Source: Ignelater luminosus
Taxonomy: Eukaryota > Arthropoda > Insecta > Coleoptera > Elateridae
Reading direction: 5' to 3'
Assembly (NCBI GenBank): GCA_011009095.1
Contig: VTPC01003858.1
Coordinates: 71,051-135,050, forward strand
DNA length: 64,000 nucleotides
Shown here: in pieces, positions 51,933 through 64,000 of the stretch
How the letters are laid out: each line of letters opens with the position of its first letter
Position numbering within the stretch: position 1 is the stretch's first letter
The notes under the pieces: model-generated
What the model was told of the DNA's origin: nothing
Seen by the model: only the letters and a program-made list of their open reading frames with translations
Database searches by the model: none
Made by a program: the position numbers and the translations under genes

Positions 51933-53084
51933 CTATTGTATGTAGTAGTCTATGGCCAGAACATCACTAGGTATTTTCATGATCCAGTATGACCCTTTAG
52001 AGATGTCGTACGGTATTGGTGTCACTATAATGATGGTGAATGTTGTGACTTCTACCATCGGAAAGTAACCAAATATATGTATTGATTCGTTGTCATGCTT
52101 GACTTCCGTTTTTAATAGTGAAGATGGTAGAATGGTGATGCTGGAAGGTATCTTCTTTGAGACGGTGGTGATCACTGTCCTAATGTGGGTTGGAGAAATG
52201 ATTTGATACAGGTATCCTCGATTGTAATGTAGGTCCAGCAGGTTGGAATGGTAATTTGTTAATTCGTTGAGATAACTTGATACTATGTTAAATGCATTGA
52301 TGATGTGAATATTGATCTTGTTTTCGTCAATACTCTTGCACCACTTCTGCATCTCTTCTATGATTTTCAACCCTTTGTTTAGTTTACTTCTGAATTTGTT
52401 GAGTTGATTGCCAATTCTTATCTCAGTCTCATTGAAGGTAGCCACTGCTGATAGCATAAATTTTTTTCTGTGGCAGAGATTGGCGAATCTTCTGCAGTAT
52501 GCGAGGACTCGCGTCATCCGGGTCAGGGATGAAAATGCGCCGATGATATTGCTGGGTTGTTGTGATACTGTGATCTGGTGACACAGTTGAAGTTCTTCGA
52601 TAGTTGTGGCAATGGTGGTTTGAATAGGCCATTGCTGTTCATTGATTAACCTTGCGGGATCATTCCACCAAATGGAATGTGTTTTTAATTTTTCTGAGTC
52701 CATCCCTCTGGATATAGCATCAGCAGGATTTTCTTTCCTCTTGACATGTAGCCATTGGTCTGGGTTAATGAGTGCTTGAATGAGTGCAACTTTGTTGGCC
52801 ACAAAGGTTTTCCATTGACCTAGTTCGCCTTTGATCCATCCCAGTGCGATCATGGAGTCTGTCCATGCATACACGGCCTCAGCTTGAAGTTCTAAGGCAG
52901 ATGCTGTTTTTCTTTTTTTTGCCGCGCAAAGCTCCAGTCTGGGTAGCGTCGCTTTTGTTTTAGCTGGGGCGACCTTTGATTTGGCGATCAGGAGGTTGAT
53001 GTGTGTCTCTCCGATGACTGTGGTTACTCGGCTGCAGACTGCTGCGCCGTATACCTTTTCTGAGGCATCACAAAACCCATGAAG
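51933..53084 (-). pseudogene. BEL RNase H fused in frame to an envelope-like segment
   Basis: One frame is open for about 380 codons. The first part is RNase [20 protein letters not shown] and [12 protein letters not shown] supply the three acidic residues, followed by the BEL box [12 protein letters not shown] and the WWNDP segment. After [17 protein letters not shown] (to about 52465) the sequence changes to one resembling the extracellular part of insect retroviral F-like envelope proteins: a helical region, [10 protein letters not shown] and a Pro/Ile-rich stretch. Integrase, the envelope start with fusion peptide, and the transmembrane end are absent, so neither protein could work as in an infectious element. 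The fusion is probably an internal deletion. Confidence 0.7.
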
Positions 53085-54840
53085 TTATAGCTGACATTTC
53101 CTTTCATGTTGTACACATCTTGGAATTTTGATTGTTGCTACGAGTCGTAATTGATCTTGGAAGTTGGACCATTTTTTTACATAATTTGGTTGGTATTTGC
53201 TTGTCCCATTCTAACTCTTCTAACCATAGTTGTTGGATAAATAATTTGACTTGCATTATGACTGGTGCCAACGAGCCCAATGGATCGTATAGTTTTAATA
53301 TTTTGGACAGGGTGCAGCTCTTGGACGGTATGGCGGTATGGTTTATGTGTGGCTTAAAGATGAAAATATCTTCTTTTGACGTCCAGTGGAACCCTAATGA
53401 CTTTTTCGATCCTTCTTCAAAAATTTCTGTGGTGGTCTGGCCTTGTAGTTCTTCTATTAGACTCTAGACTATTGATAGCTTGTTGCTTGATCATTTTCGT
53501 AATGTTATATTGTTATAAGTTGTGTTTGGAAGCTGACGGCTTCTTGTAGTGTGTCGGCTTCTGACAGTAGGTCGTATACATAGTAATCTCTTTTTGTGAT
53601 TTTTGACAAATTCGGGAAGGTTTCTGCTTCATCGTCTGCCAGTTGTTGAAGCGGTTTGATGGCGAGATATATTGCTGCGGTTGTGCCATAAATTACTGTT
53701 GTCAGACCATATTCTTGGATTGGTTTTGTTGAATCGAATTTCCATACTATTCTTTAGAACTATTGATCCTCCTCATGAACTTGTATTTGGCGATACATTT
53801 TTTCTGTCAGCCGAGAATGCTATTTTACGCGTTCTCCGGAGCAGTAGGATGTCTGCAAGTTCTTGCTATAGACGTGGTCCGGTGTGCATCTTTTCGTTTA
53901 AGCTGTCGCCATTGGATGTCTTGGCAGACGCGTCGAATACCACTCGTAGTTTGGTGGTTGTGCTGTCTAATTTGATTACTGCTTGGTGAGAGATATAGTA
54001 CCTCTCTTGGTCTTCTTCCCCTTTTGGGATGAGCTTCATATGTCCAAGCTCTAAGTATTCTCGCATGAACTTATGATATTGTTGATCCAATTCTTCGTTT
54101 TTTGCAAAGTTTTTCTCTTGATGGAGCATCCTTGGGTTTTGATGTTCCCAGGTCTCAATTGTGCTTTTGAATGGTAGGCTTACTGTGTAGGTTCCATCTT
54201 GGCTTCTTTGCGTTGTTTGGCTGTAGTATTCTTGATCGACTTCTTCCAATTCCAGAATCTAGTTGATTGTTTATCTTCATTGATACATGTGAGTATACTG
54301 ACGATTTTGATGTTGCTACTTGTTTCTTTTGCTGTTCCCGACAGAATCCAACCGAATTCTGTGTCTTAGCCCATTATTGCATATTTGCTTTTGTGTAGAC
54401 CAGCCAGTGTGAAAGTGCTGATGTCTTTTGCCCCTAGTATGATGTCTAGTGGTCCTGGATTTGCAAATGTGGAGTCGGCTAACATGCGATTGTACCATTC
54501 ATTTATATCGCTTTCTAGTGGCTTTCTGGGTAATGCGTTGGTTAGTTTTAATAAAACCAATAGTGTTATGTTCGACCCGAAGTTTCTGGTAAACCTTGGT
54601 GCCAGTTGCGCCTCGATTTGAGAAAAAGTCGAAGGATCATAAGCCTGTCACTCATAGGCGCAAATGAGAATCCAACATATCCCAAATGTGATACGACAAA
54701 CAGATGACTTTCTACTTCCTGGGTGAGTGTGAAGAATATGAAAGGTTGAGGTTCAAGATCCAGATATCTTAGCAGCAAGGTTTGGCCTGATCTGGACTTA
54801 AGCTTTGGGCAAAGTCACATAGCGTTTTAGAAAATTACTT
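53085..54840 (-). pseudogene. BEL/Pao protease and reverse transcriptase, broken
   Basis: 54560–54366 reads NEWYNRMLADSTFANPGPLD then IILGAKDIS and, past a stop, FGWILSG, the BEL segment between protease and RT. RT starts in 54249–53866 (ERYYISHQAVIK; LRVVFDASAK; LNEKMHTGP), the standard BEL opening. It continues in other frames with stops. The catalytic box, readable at about 53567–53595, is YVYD instead of YVDD. The RT is therefore dead twice over, by frame breaks and by loss of a metal-binding Asp. Confidence 0.85.
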
Positions 54841-57319
54841 ATTCTCAGTTTTCTTCTTTTTTTTGAAATTGGGACATAACTTGAGAAACGGTTGCTTTAA
54901 ACTGCCATAAAATTCCTTGGTGTTAATAGGGTTTTCACATTGTGAATTCTTACAAAAACGCAAAAAGTTTGATTTCCTGATCTTTTTTTTAGACGCCCAA
55001 TTTGGTTGAACTCTGCAACTGTGAAGAATTCTGGAAATTTGTCGCTATTTTACTTAAGAAATATTTAATTTTTACGAAATTATGTTTGTACATGCATCTC
55101 GATATTCACCTCTTAAAAAGGCATCTGATTAGGGTGTGGGTATGAACTTAGATTTTATCTTTACAGCCTGGCTGTACTGTCATTTCGTCCTCTTTGTTCT
55201 CCTTTTATATCCAACTAATAGAATCATACTTGTTATAATCCTCTAAATTCACTTCTGTAAGACAAAATCGCTGTTCCAGTGGTTTGGAATCGAGAAGATT
55301 GTAGGTAGATCTCATTTTTCCACAGCACTAAATTCAATCGACTACCTCACACATCAAGGGCTTAAAGGCCGCAAAAGGCTGACCAAGTACTTACATAGAA
55401 ATGCTCTTGTTTTTAATCTGAGAAATGTATTATTATGTTGATCAAAACAAAATTTCTTCCCTCCTCAAGTTAAAAACGGCTGATTTCACATCCTGTATAT
55501 TGATTGCTTACAATGATTATTACTTTTATACATTTTTGTTCCTAATGTAGGCGATTTATAAACGTGTAACACGCAGTGTTAAATTCAAATTAATGGTAAA
55601 TGAAATTCGCGTTCCACCTACTTTAGTAATTAAATCACATTAAGCCATTTATCAACACCTAGATGTTTAAAAGCCCCAGCATTATCATAAAAAAAAAGAA
55701 AATGGATCTTTTATCAATTTTCACACCAATTTCCTTTTTATCCGTGTGTTTTTTGCTGCCTAATTTTTTTCGTATGTATATAATTACAAGAACTAAACAT
55801 TTCCTTTACCTTAACATCCGTCTATTCAAATAAAATTTTATATTACTAATTGTTTTAAGAAGTGTGAGAGAGATTTTAGGTTGAGGCTAAAAACATTTCG
55901 ATGTTAAGGTCGTGATTTTTTTCTCTGCTTGACTTGAGGACAAGCGTTTTGCAAACTGTGTATGTGGGCTCTTCGTATACATACATTTTTAATTGTTTGA
56001 TTTCTCATTTACTTCCCAACAATTTACATTATTTAATATTCTATAAGCCATGCTGTAGGAAATAACGAAAACAAAAACAACACAATGAAAAAAAAAGTGC
56101 TCACGTAATGCCGAGTTAACAATTTTGAAACTTTTAACGTAGAAAAGAAAGAACCAATCCCGAGTTCGCTCGATTATTATACACTAGAAGAGAGCAATGG
56201 GTTAAATTACGGTTTTCAGGCTTCAACGTAATTCTTTTTCCCACAACCTTCAGGAAAATATATGCACGCAAACTAGTACTATTAAACACATCATCCATCA
56301 CAGCTGGCCGCTTTCTAGGATTGTTAACTACTAGATCACAGGAAAAAGCACAATAAGTGTGCTTCCGTTTAGACAACGGTTGTACATTTTCGAATTTACG
56401 AGTAGTTTGTCGGTCATTATACTCGGAATCAAAAAAAAAGAAAGAGGAAAAAGATGATTTGCTAATGTCTTTTTTATGTTTGAATATGCAATTTAAATAT
56501 ATGATATATGAAGATATAAAACGGGCGTTTATAGATTTTATTCACGCTATAGCAAAAAACACGCTTTATAACGACAGTTGTTGAGAAAGTCACAAAATTA
56601 TTCTAACTGTAAGAAAATTACATATTTCACGGCGTAGACTTCTTGAAGCAAAACAATGCTCTAATTTTGCAAAAACAAAGAGAATTTAGAAGTTTTTGAA
56701 TTTTGACGAAACTTTTTTTCTTGTAATTAGTCATTACATTTTGATCAAAGAAAAATAATATGAGAATATCTTGACCTGCAAGGATTTTTTTCCACTTTGA
56801 AAGCTAAAAGAATCTTGCAATTAAAAGTACATGAAAACTAAACCCACTTATGTATGTGCTACCTACCAGACTCAGGAAAAAAAGTCTAAAAGAAACATTA
56901 ATGATGTTGCGAACACGCGAGGTAGATCACATGATCTTTTCATGTTTTGTAAAAGCAAAAGCAGTCGTTGTCATGATATCGTAAAAGATTCGATGGAGTT
57001 TAATTCGGAGTCGTAACAACAAATTTTATATTATTATGAGTTAAAACATTGAATTAAGTTAAGAATGTTTACCCATCAAGTAGATAGGAGCTAGACATTA
57101 TTTCACTAATCGTCATGGATCCAGTAAAATTAGCCAGAAATTCAAAGCTGCTGCATTCTTAGAGTCTAAGTATTATACCTGCTTTCATAATTTATTTTAT
57201 GAGAACTCGTTTAGGATGCTTCTTAGTAAACAAAGTTCAGTTTTCGAAACGTTCCGGTTCACTCTCTGCAGACATGAATTGGTTCAGTCAAGTGCCCACC
57301 CACAACCTGGCACCATTGC
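54841..57319. other. No gene seen
   Basis: AT-rich sequence. Open frames at 56134–56376 (minus) and 56831–57016 (plus) have no recognisable domain or splice context. Confidence 0.4.
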
Positions 57320-60300
57320 ACCATCCCTCTCCCCTTTCTAAACCTTTCAGAAAAAGCATTTTTCTCGCCTGCAAACTTTTCAGATTTACCTTCCTTTTTC
57401 CTTCAATCAAGACATCCACAAAAGCTCATTGTGAGGGTCTGCCCCCATTGATTTTCTCTTTGAAGCTCTTCAGAGACACCTATTGATCGTTTTCTCTTGA
57501 TTACCTTCTCAAGAGAACTATGCATATACAAACTAATCGGTCATTACTCTTCTTAAGGTAGCTGTGTACAAATATTGATAGATCTCTACCTTCCATTAAC
57601 CTTTCCAAGTATTACGCGCGTAAATTAGTCTAGTTTAGCCCTCAAACACAACATCTGTGGTAATTCACGTTGGAACTCTGTTATTTATTGACCCTTTCAG
57701 GAAAGCTACGCACACAAACTACTCGAGCTTGACCTGAAAACTTGTTCTTCATTATTCCTTTTGTAGTGGCATTGATTGGAAATTACCTTACTACATTAAG
57801 TTTCTTAGGCCCTTTTTTTCATCTCTCAATAAATTAATTTGATGGATAAATACCATGGTAATCATTGTTAGTATAATTGTATCCATAGCTACAATGTTCC
57901 AGATAAAGTTATTAGGAGCAGCTATTCATAAAAGCTAATTAAGCTTAGTGGGGTTTTGTCCTTTATTAGCCTGGTTTAGCCCTTCACGTATCTCCTTGAG
58001 GAAGCTATGCACACAGACTAAATTGCCCTTGGTCCTCAAACGGGCCACTTTTGGTACTTCTTAATTTACCTTCTCAAAAGAGTTGTTCCCACACGCTGGT
58101 CTGATTTGGTTGTTAAACAGGTCACCGACTGGGCTTCATCTTCAACTAACCTTTTTGGGGAAGACTCTCAAGAGAGCTATGTACAGGCATTGGTCAACTT
58201 TTGCCCTCTGTGCTCTATATAGAGATTAATAAATAGGAATTGAAATTTATGTTTTATTCATCTTTCAGGAGCGAGCTATGCGCCAACTGTGAACCGAATC
58301 TGTTCTTCATTAATCTTCTCAAGAAAGCTATGCAGACACACATACATACACTAATCAGGCTTGGTTCTCAAACAGACCACCAGCAGCGGTATTTCTTGAT
58401 TGAAATTTATGTTTCATTTTACCTTCCTGAAAAGCAATGTACATTGTGCAACCACTGAATAGGCTCTGCCCTCCACTAATCTTCTTAAGGAAAAACTAAT
58501 CAAGTCTGGTAAAGCAATGTCGAAGTTTGCCTTTAATTAGTCTTCCCGATAGAGCTATATACAGGTGTTGGTCAGTATTCATCCTCTACATGCATCATCA
58601 AAGAAGCCATCTACGCAAACTAATCGGGCAGTGATCTACAAAAGGGCTTTACCGTCTATTGACATCCTCGAGCAAGCTATTGGTCAACTTTTGCCCTCTG
58701 TCCATATCTCCTTAAGAAAGCTATGCACGCAAATTAATCTTGTCTGCTTCTCAAACGGGCTGCCTTTAGTGATTCTTGATTGGGACTAATCCTTCATTTA
58801 CCTTCTGAAGGAAGCTATGCATTCACATTACTCGGACGTGATCGTTAAACGGCCCTTTAACTAATCTTCTCAAGGAAATTATGTACCAACATAGGTTGAC
58901 TTTCATTCCTCACTAATTTCTCCATGGGAGCTACACACAAGCATTGCTCGTCAGTCTTCGCTTTTTATTTATCTCATTGAAAAAGCTATTCTTATAAACT
59001 GATTGTGCTTGGTTCTCAAACGGGCTACTTTTGGCTGATCCTTCATTTACCTTCTCATTGCTCTTGGTCCTCAGACGAGCCACTTTTGGTACTTCTTGGT
59101 TCATTTCTATTCTTTATTTGCTTTCTCAAAAGAGTTATGCACACACACACACACTGCTCGGAATTGGTTGTTAAACGGTCCAGGATTGAGCTTTATCTTT
59201 AACTTACCTTCTCAAGAAAGTTATGTACAGACATTGGTCAGCTTTCATCCTCCACTGATTTTTTAAATGGGGCTATACACAGGCATTGCAAGTATCAGTC
59301 TTAATCCTTAATTTATTTCCTTAAAGAAGTTATGCTTATAAACTAATTGTGCTTGGTTCTCAAACAGGTTACTTTCGGTGATTTTTGTTAGGTTTAATCC
59401 TTCAGTTGCTTTCTCAAAGGAGCTGTGCACACACTGCTCGGAATTGGTTGTTAAACGGTCAAGGGTTGGGCTTTACCTTCAACTAACCTTCTCAAGGAAG
59501 TTATGTGCAGACATTGGTTGATTTTTATCCTCCACTGATTATACACAGGCACTGTTTAGCCTCTGCCCTAAATTTATCTCTTTGAGGAAGCTACGTATAT
59601 AAAGTAACTGTACTTGATTCTCAAACGGGCTACTTTTGATGGTCTTATAGCTAAGATTTCTCTTTCGTTTACCTTCTCAAAGGAGCTATGCACACACACG
59701 GCTCCTAATTAGTTGTTAAATGCATCGGGACTGGCTTTTACCTCCAACTACTTAATCTTCTCAAGGGAGCTACACACAGGCTTTGGTCAGCCTTCGCCTT
59801 CTATTAATCTTCTTAAAAGAATTAAGCGTACAAACTGATCGGGCTTGGTTTTTAAATCAAGTAGTTAGGATTTACACTTCATTTATCTTACAGGAGGAGC
59901 TACGCACAAATATTGAAATGATTCTGTCCTACATTGATCTTCTCAAGAGAGCTATGCACACCAGACTTGATAGTTATTAAAAAGTTTCAATTTCAATTGA
60001 GATTCTCAAGAAATAACCGCATTGACACTGGTTGATTTTTATTCCCCTTATAAGTATTGCCATACGAGATATTCACGCAATCTAATCGGACGGTAAGTAG
60101 ATTAGATTTTGTGGTCCATTAATCTTCTCAAGGAAGCTTGAACTGACAATGGTCGATCCTTGCCTTCCATTAGTCTTCTTAAGGAAGTCAGTCACACATA
60201 CTGATCGGGTTTAATTGTTAATCCTGCAGTGGCCCAAGATTGGGCTTTATCTTTAATCTTCCCGAAGAAACTGCGTATAGGCGTTGGTAGGCTTTCATCT

Positions 60301-60422
60301 TCTATTAACAATGTCAAGGAAGTTCTCCACTTAAACTAATAGGACGGTAGGTAGTTTACGTTTAGATTTTGTGCTTTGTTAACCTTCTCAAGAGAGATAT
60401 GCACAGGCAATCATTAATCTTT

Positions 60423-60622
60423 TGAAGTTGGGCACATATACATCGGGTTTGATTGCTGAACGAGCCACCTAACAGTGGCCCAGGATCGGGTTTTAATCTC
60501 CTCGAAGAAGCTACAGATATTGATCGGCTTTTATCCTCCATTAGCAGTGTTAATGAAACTGTTCATTTAAACTAATAGGATGGTAAGTAATTCACGATGG
60601 ATTGCACCATTAATTTGGTTTG
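60423..60622 (+). repeat. Recently duplicated segment, copy 1
   Basis: About 97% identical to 61780–61981 (four substitutions and one indel seen), far closer than other units in the array, so it was copied recently. Confidence 0.9.
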
Positions 60623-61779
60623 CAAATTAAGTCCACGCATTTATCGACCTTTGCCTTCTGTTAATTTTCTTAAGGGAGCAATTCCCACAGATTAATCGAC
60701 CTTGGCTCCCAAACGGGATATCTGCCATGGTCCTTGGACAGAATTTATCCTTTATTTAACTTTTTGAGGAAGTTATGTATAGACATTGATCAGCCTTTGC
60801 ATTCAGTTAATCTTTTCAAGACAGCAATTTACACAGATTAATTAGAATTTCTCCAAAAGAGTTATCTAAGGTGGTTATGAATAGGTTTTAGTCGGATCCT
60901 GCTTTCCAATAATATCTTCAAGGAAGTAGTTCACAAACACTGATTGGGCTTTTTAAACGGGGCTTTGCCTTCAGTTAGATTCTTAATAGAAACTAATAGA
61001 GCTGTAAATACACTTTGCCGATTAACCGTCTTGATGTAGTAATAAACAAGCATTAATTGGACTTAACTCCCATTAATCCTCTCAAAGGGTCTACGTATTC
61101 AAACTAATTGAGTTTGGCCTTCAAACGATAGAACCTTACCTTCCATTAAGCTTTTTAAGTAAACTCTCAATTAATCTTGTTGATAGAATTATGTTTACAT
61201 GTCCATAAACCAAGCAGTTATGACAGCTCACGGTTGAGCTTCACCGTTTAGTAACCTCCTCGATGAAGCCATGCACAGGTATTAATCAAACTTTGTGTTT
61301 CATTACCCTTGTCAAAAGAACTGGCATGCACACAAACTAGTTGAATTGAGCTCTTGAGCTGTCGATTGTGGCTCACAATTTGACTTTGCCTTTCTTTAAC
61401 TGTCTCGTTGAAGCAACAGAAAGTCAATGGTCGGAGCTTACCATTCGTTAATCGTCTGAACAAACCCACAGACAGTTTGGCTTTCGTACAAATTCGCTCG
61501 CCTTCCACTAACCTTCTTTAACCTTGTCAAAGAAGCTATTAGTTTTGTCGAGGGAGTTGTGCGCGCAAACTAACGAGATTTCATTCTTAAACAGGCCACT
61601 TATCATAGCTTATACTTGATTTTGTCCTCCATAGAGCTTCTCTCAAGACATCCATCACATTTCGCCTAGCTTTCAAGAGAGATATGCACACAGGTTTGTC
61701 GTTAGAGTTTGGGTTTTATTAAATTTCTTGAGAGAACTATTCACGCAAAATAATTGAGTTTTACCCTCCATTAATTTTC

Positions 61780-61981
61780 TGAAGTTGGGCACATATACAT
61801 AGGGTTTGATTGCTGTACGAGCCACCTAACAGTGGCCCAGGATCGGGTTTTAATCTCCTCGAAGAAGCTACAGATATTGATCGGCTTTTATCCTCCATTG
61901 GCAGTGTTAATGAAACTGTTCATTTAAACTAATAGGATGGTAGGTAATTCACGATTGGATTGCACCATTAATTTGGTTTGC
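61780..61981 (+). repeat. Recently duplicated segment, copy 2
   Basis: Direct-orientation partner of 60423–60622, 1.36 kb away. The flanks diverge sharply at both edges. Confidence 0.9.
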
Positions 61982-62080
61982 TTTATGGCTTATGGTTAGG
62001 CTGTACCCTCCACTGACCTGCTTACGATATTAATCTTAAGGAGCCGTGCACGTAGAACATTCTAATTCGACCCTAAAGTG

Positions 62081-64000
62081 AAAACTCTACGAAATCTGAA
62101 TTGGCTATTAAACAGGTTCTCTGCTAAGGGCTTTGCGGTCTAATTAAATTTGGGAAAGCGATGCTCAAGTAGTGGTCTAATTGCTTCTTCAGGTATCATT
62201 ATTCCATATTATTATACCAAGAACACTTCAGTGAAATTGTTGTTGATTTCATACTTGGAAATTAAAATTTAATCGATTACTTACAAAGAAGCTGCAAATC
62301 TGCCTACCTATCACTTTATTTCCAGTCTCTTGGACATGCATTCAACTACAGATTTTGTTTTGTCACCTCCTACACTTGCATAATCAAGCGACTTTGAGTG
62401 AAAGAAAGTGTCAAACGTAAAAGGATAATTCGATTGAAATTTTGATATATTAAGAATCGTTTTACCAATTTGCTGACTAATACTAGTACTGAAGCTGTTT
62501 GGTTCGACTTGCTCAAAATTCTGTCTTTTCATTATCTGATGTCATTATGGCCTGGCACTCGGTCAAAGTTAGTTAGAAGTTTTTGATTAATTAAAGGTAC
62601 TGATTACTCTCGACTTTCTACCTAATAAATCTGAAGTTACTTTAGAGGGTCTCAGAGCCCTTACAGAGTTATTTGAGAGGAGCAAAAGTTAGGTTTGATT
62701 ACATTCAGAAACACAAACTAAAATTTTACCTAAGACGAGGATCTTTTGGCATCCATTTTTGCTCCAGTGGCGGTATCTAATTTGCAATCATCAATAAACC
62801 AGAGGAGACATTTCAAAGACAGCGGTCTGTACCGGATATTGGATACAGTAGCTATTGATGAATAAACATTCTTCTGTTAACTTAATTTTAATTTGGTCTT
62901 TTGTTTCTGCTAAAGAAACACATATTGTATGTATCCTAGAAGTGTTACAGTGTAACACAAAAGCCAGTTTTGATAAATGAATTCTTTAAGTCAAAACAAC
63001 AATGATCACGATTCGCAAAAAACACGCTAGTAATTTTACAAGGGTTCTTTCTTCTCGTTTCAATTCGATGTGTCATTCACTTACCGATTCAACCCTTGAC
63101 CTCGTTCAATTTAAACTGGATTTGCAAACGGAGTGGTATAATATATAGCTGGAACATTAGCGATAAATTAAATATTGTAATTTATCCTGATGGTTTCTAA
63201 AGCAGCATGAAAACAAACGTAAATCTGCCACAATAGCGCTAAAGGGAATTGTAAGACGTATATCATTCACAACATAATTTTCTTTAAGAATTGCCCGGGG
63301 TTCGAGTTGCATTTATGAGAAACGTTCTCAAATGAAAAATCCAATTTGATTAGTACTATTTATTGCGCGTGTCGCGGTTTCACTCCATATGGTCAAGAAA
63401 CTCTTGGGCGAATAAATTTCCACGGTTATTAAATCGGTTGTCAACAACTCGAGAAAAGGCTTCCTGCTACAGTGACTTGCTGGATATCAAGAACACGTTA
63501 TCACCATTGTTTTGTGAACTAGTATAATTCTGGTATGAAAATATTTCAAGGTAATTATTGAAAAAAATAGCTATTAAAATGTTTGGGTGTAAACTGTGAA
63601 AAATGCAGAGGCGTTTTCACAATGATGATTATATTTGCACCATTAATTTCTATTAAAATTTAATATTTTCATCGTTGTGAATTATTAAATGTTTATAATA
63701 GTTTATAAAAGGTAGATCTATCTTATCCCGAACACAATGTGCAATCAAGGATGATATAATCTCGCGGCCATCCTTAATCCCCACGGGCAACATGAACTCT
63801 GAACTGCCAGTTCACACGATCATCAACAAACCACGGTTATCGACCCTTTCAAGGTCTCCGTAATAAAATTTTTTATTATTACTTAAGTAAATCATAATAT
63901 ACCTTATTCTGTATAAACGAGACAGGTATACCGTAAATGGCATAATATAGAAAAATGTGAAGGCGTAAAATTTGGCTCGTTACAATTTCACGCTAATTAT
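62081..64000. other. No gene seen
   Basis: AT-rich sequence after the tandem array. A 73-codon minus-strand frame (62311–62532) has no recognisable domain. No repeat boundary is visible. Confidence 0.4.

Larger units (their letters stand above)
51933..54840 (-). mobile_element. BEL/Pao-type LTR retroelement with envelope-like segment, rearranged
   Basis: Right to left: protease-like region and a following ILGAKDI segment (54840–54316), RT (54249 to about 53100), RNase H (53084 to about 52650), then an envelope-like segment. The integrase expected between RNase H and env is missing. No gag is recognisable above 54840. A CA-ending box near 51440–51455 and a TTCGGGGCGCC box near 51405–51415 could belong to a 3′ LTR, but I found no partner LTR. 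The coding order and family motifs are clear; the element is defective. Confidence 0.85.
57320..62080. repeat. Degenerate tandem array, ~4.7 kb, with higher-order units
   Basis: Several dozen copies of a core close to CTTCTCAAGGAAGCTATGCA are followed by a short spacer and GGGCTTGGTTCTCAAACGGG or GGCTTTCATCCTCCATTAAT. Cores are 50–100 bp apart, and individual units differ by 10–30%. A higher-order unit of about 200–235 bp (containing CAGTGGCCCAGGATCGGG and AAACTAATAGGATGGTA) is visible at 60188–60380, 60423–60622 and 61780–61981. Open frames here are repeat by-products. No match to a known satellite comes to mind. Confidence 0.85.

Noticed and set aside
56134-56376. 80-codon minus-strand frame
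   Set aside because: No domain, no start context, no splice support.
57199-59980. Open frames of 65–95 codons in the tandem array
   Set aside because: They contain repeated LRKLCTQ-like peptides derived from the DNA repeat; frames change from unit to unit.
62311-62532. 73-codon minus-strand frame as an exon
   Set aside because: No recognisable domain and no convincing donor or acceptor pair.
63285-63320. tRNA-like B box (GGTTCGAGTTG)
   Set aside because: The box departs from the consensus and no cloverleaf or A box can be drawn around it.

Overview
The window is eukaryotic nuclear DNA from an arthropod, most probably an insect. It is AT-rich and gene-poor, with GT–AG introns of 50–140 bp next to one of about 11 kb. 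It is crowded with decayed transposons of insect-typical families: Jockey, an RTE-like LINE, Gypsy, BEL/Pao with an envelope-like part, mariner, Tc1, probable piggyBac, and MITEs. I saw no bacterial gene organisation, CRISPR array, rRNA or convincing tRNA. The species cannot be fixed from the sequence.

The only well-supported host gene lies on the + strand at about 13.07/13.26–27.71 kb. It encodes a secreted-type S1 (chymotrypsin-fold) serine protease. All catalytic residues are intact, every exon junction keeps frame, and a poly(A) signal follows the stop. Two things stand out. An approximately 805-residue pro-region, rich in N-glycosylation sequons and built from about ten related amphipathic-helix modules, precedes the R|IIGG activation site. 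The primary specificity pocket has Gly at 189 and Asp at 226, the arrangement known from crab collagenase rather than trypsin. The last intron splits the gene just before the GDSGG motif and holds a mariner, a diverged repeat pair, a large inverted repeat with twin small ORFs, a 21-bp/~290-bp nested tandem array and a LINE fragment.

Left flank: weak old repeats (0–2 kb), an inverted LINE (2.0–5.8 kb), ACAGGGTG-type repeat ends (6.5 kb), and a fairly young Jockey element (about 8.8–12.54 kb) with poly(A) tail and only five coding lesions.

Right flank: a small MITE (29.95–30.18 kb); a second copy of the 2–5.8 kb LINE on the other strand, itself interrupted by a 731-bp insertion (31.56–35.7 kb); a second Jockey fragment; a probable piggyBac remnant; a LINE tail; a Gypsy pol (38.6–41.2 kb); a mariner-like relic (45.2–46.15 kb); a Tc1 transposase relic carrying a MITE with a clean TAA duplication (46.5–47.7 kb); and a BEL/Pao pol whose RNase H runs in frame into an envelope-like segment (51.9–54.8 kb). 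A degenerate satellite-like array occupies 57.3–62.1 kb. The remaining stretches (27.7–29.9, 41.6–45.1, 47.7–49.3, 50.1–51.3, 54.8–57.3 and 62.2–64.0 kb) are AT-rich DNA in which I see no gene.

Most coding-like sequence is selfish DNA and is described with its breaks. The protease gene is the main candidate for undescribed biology.
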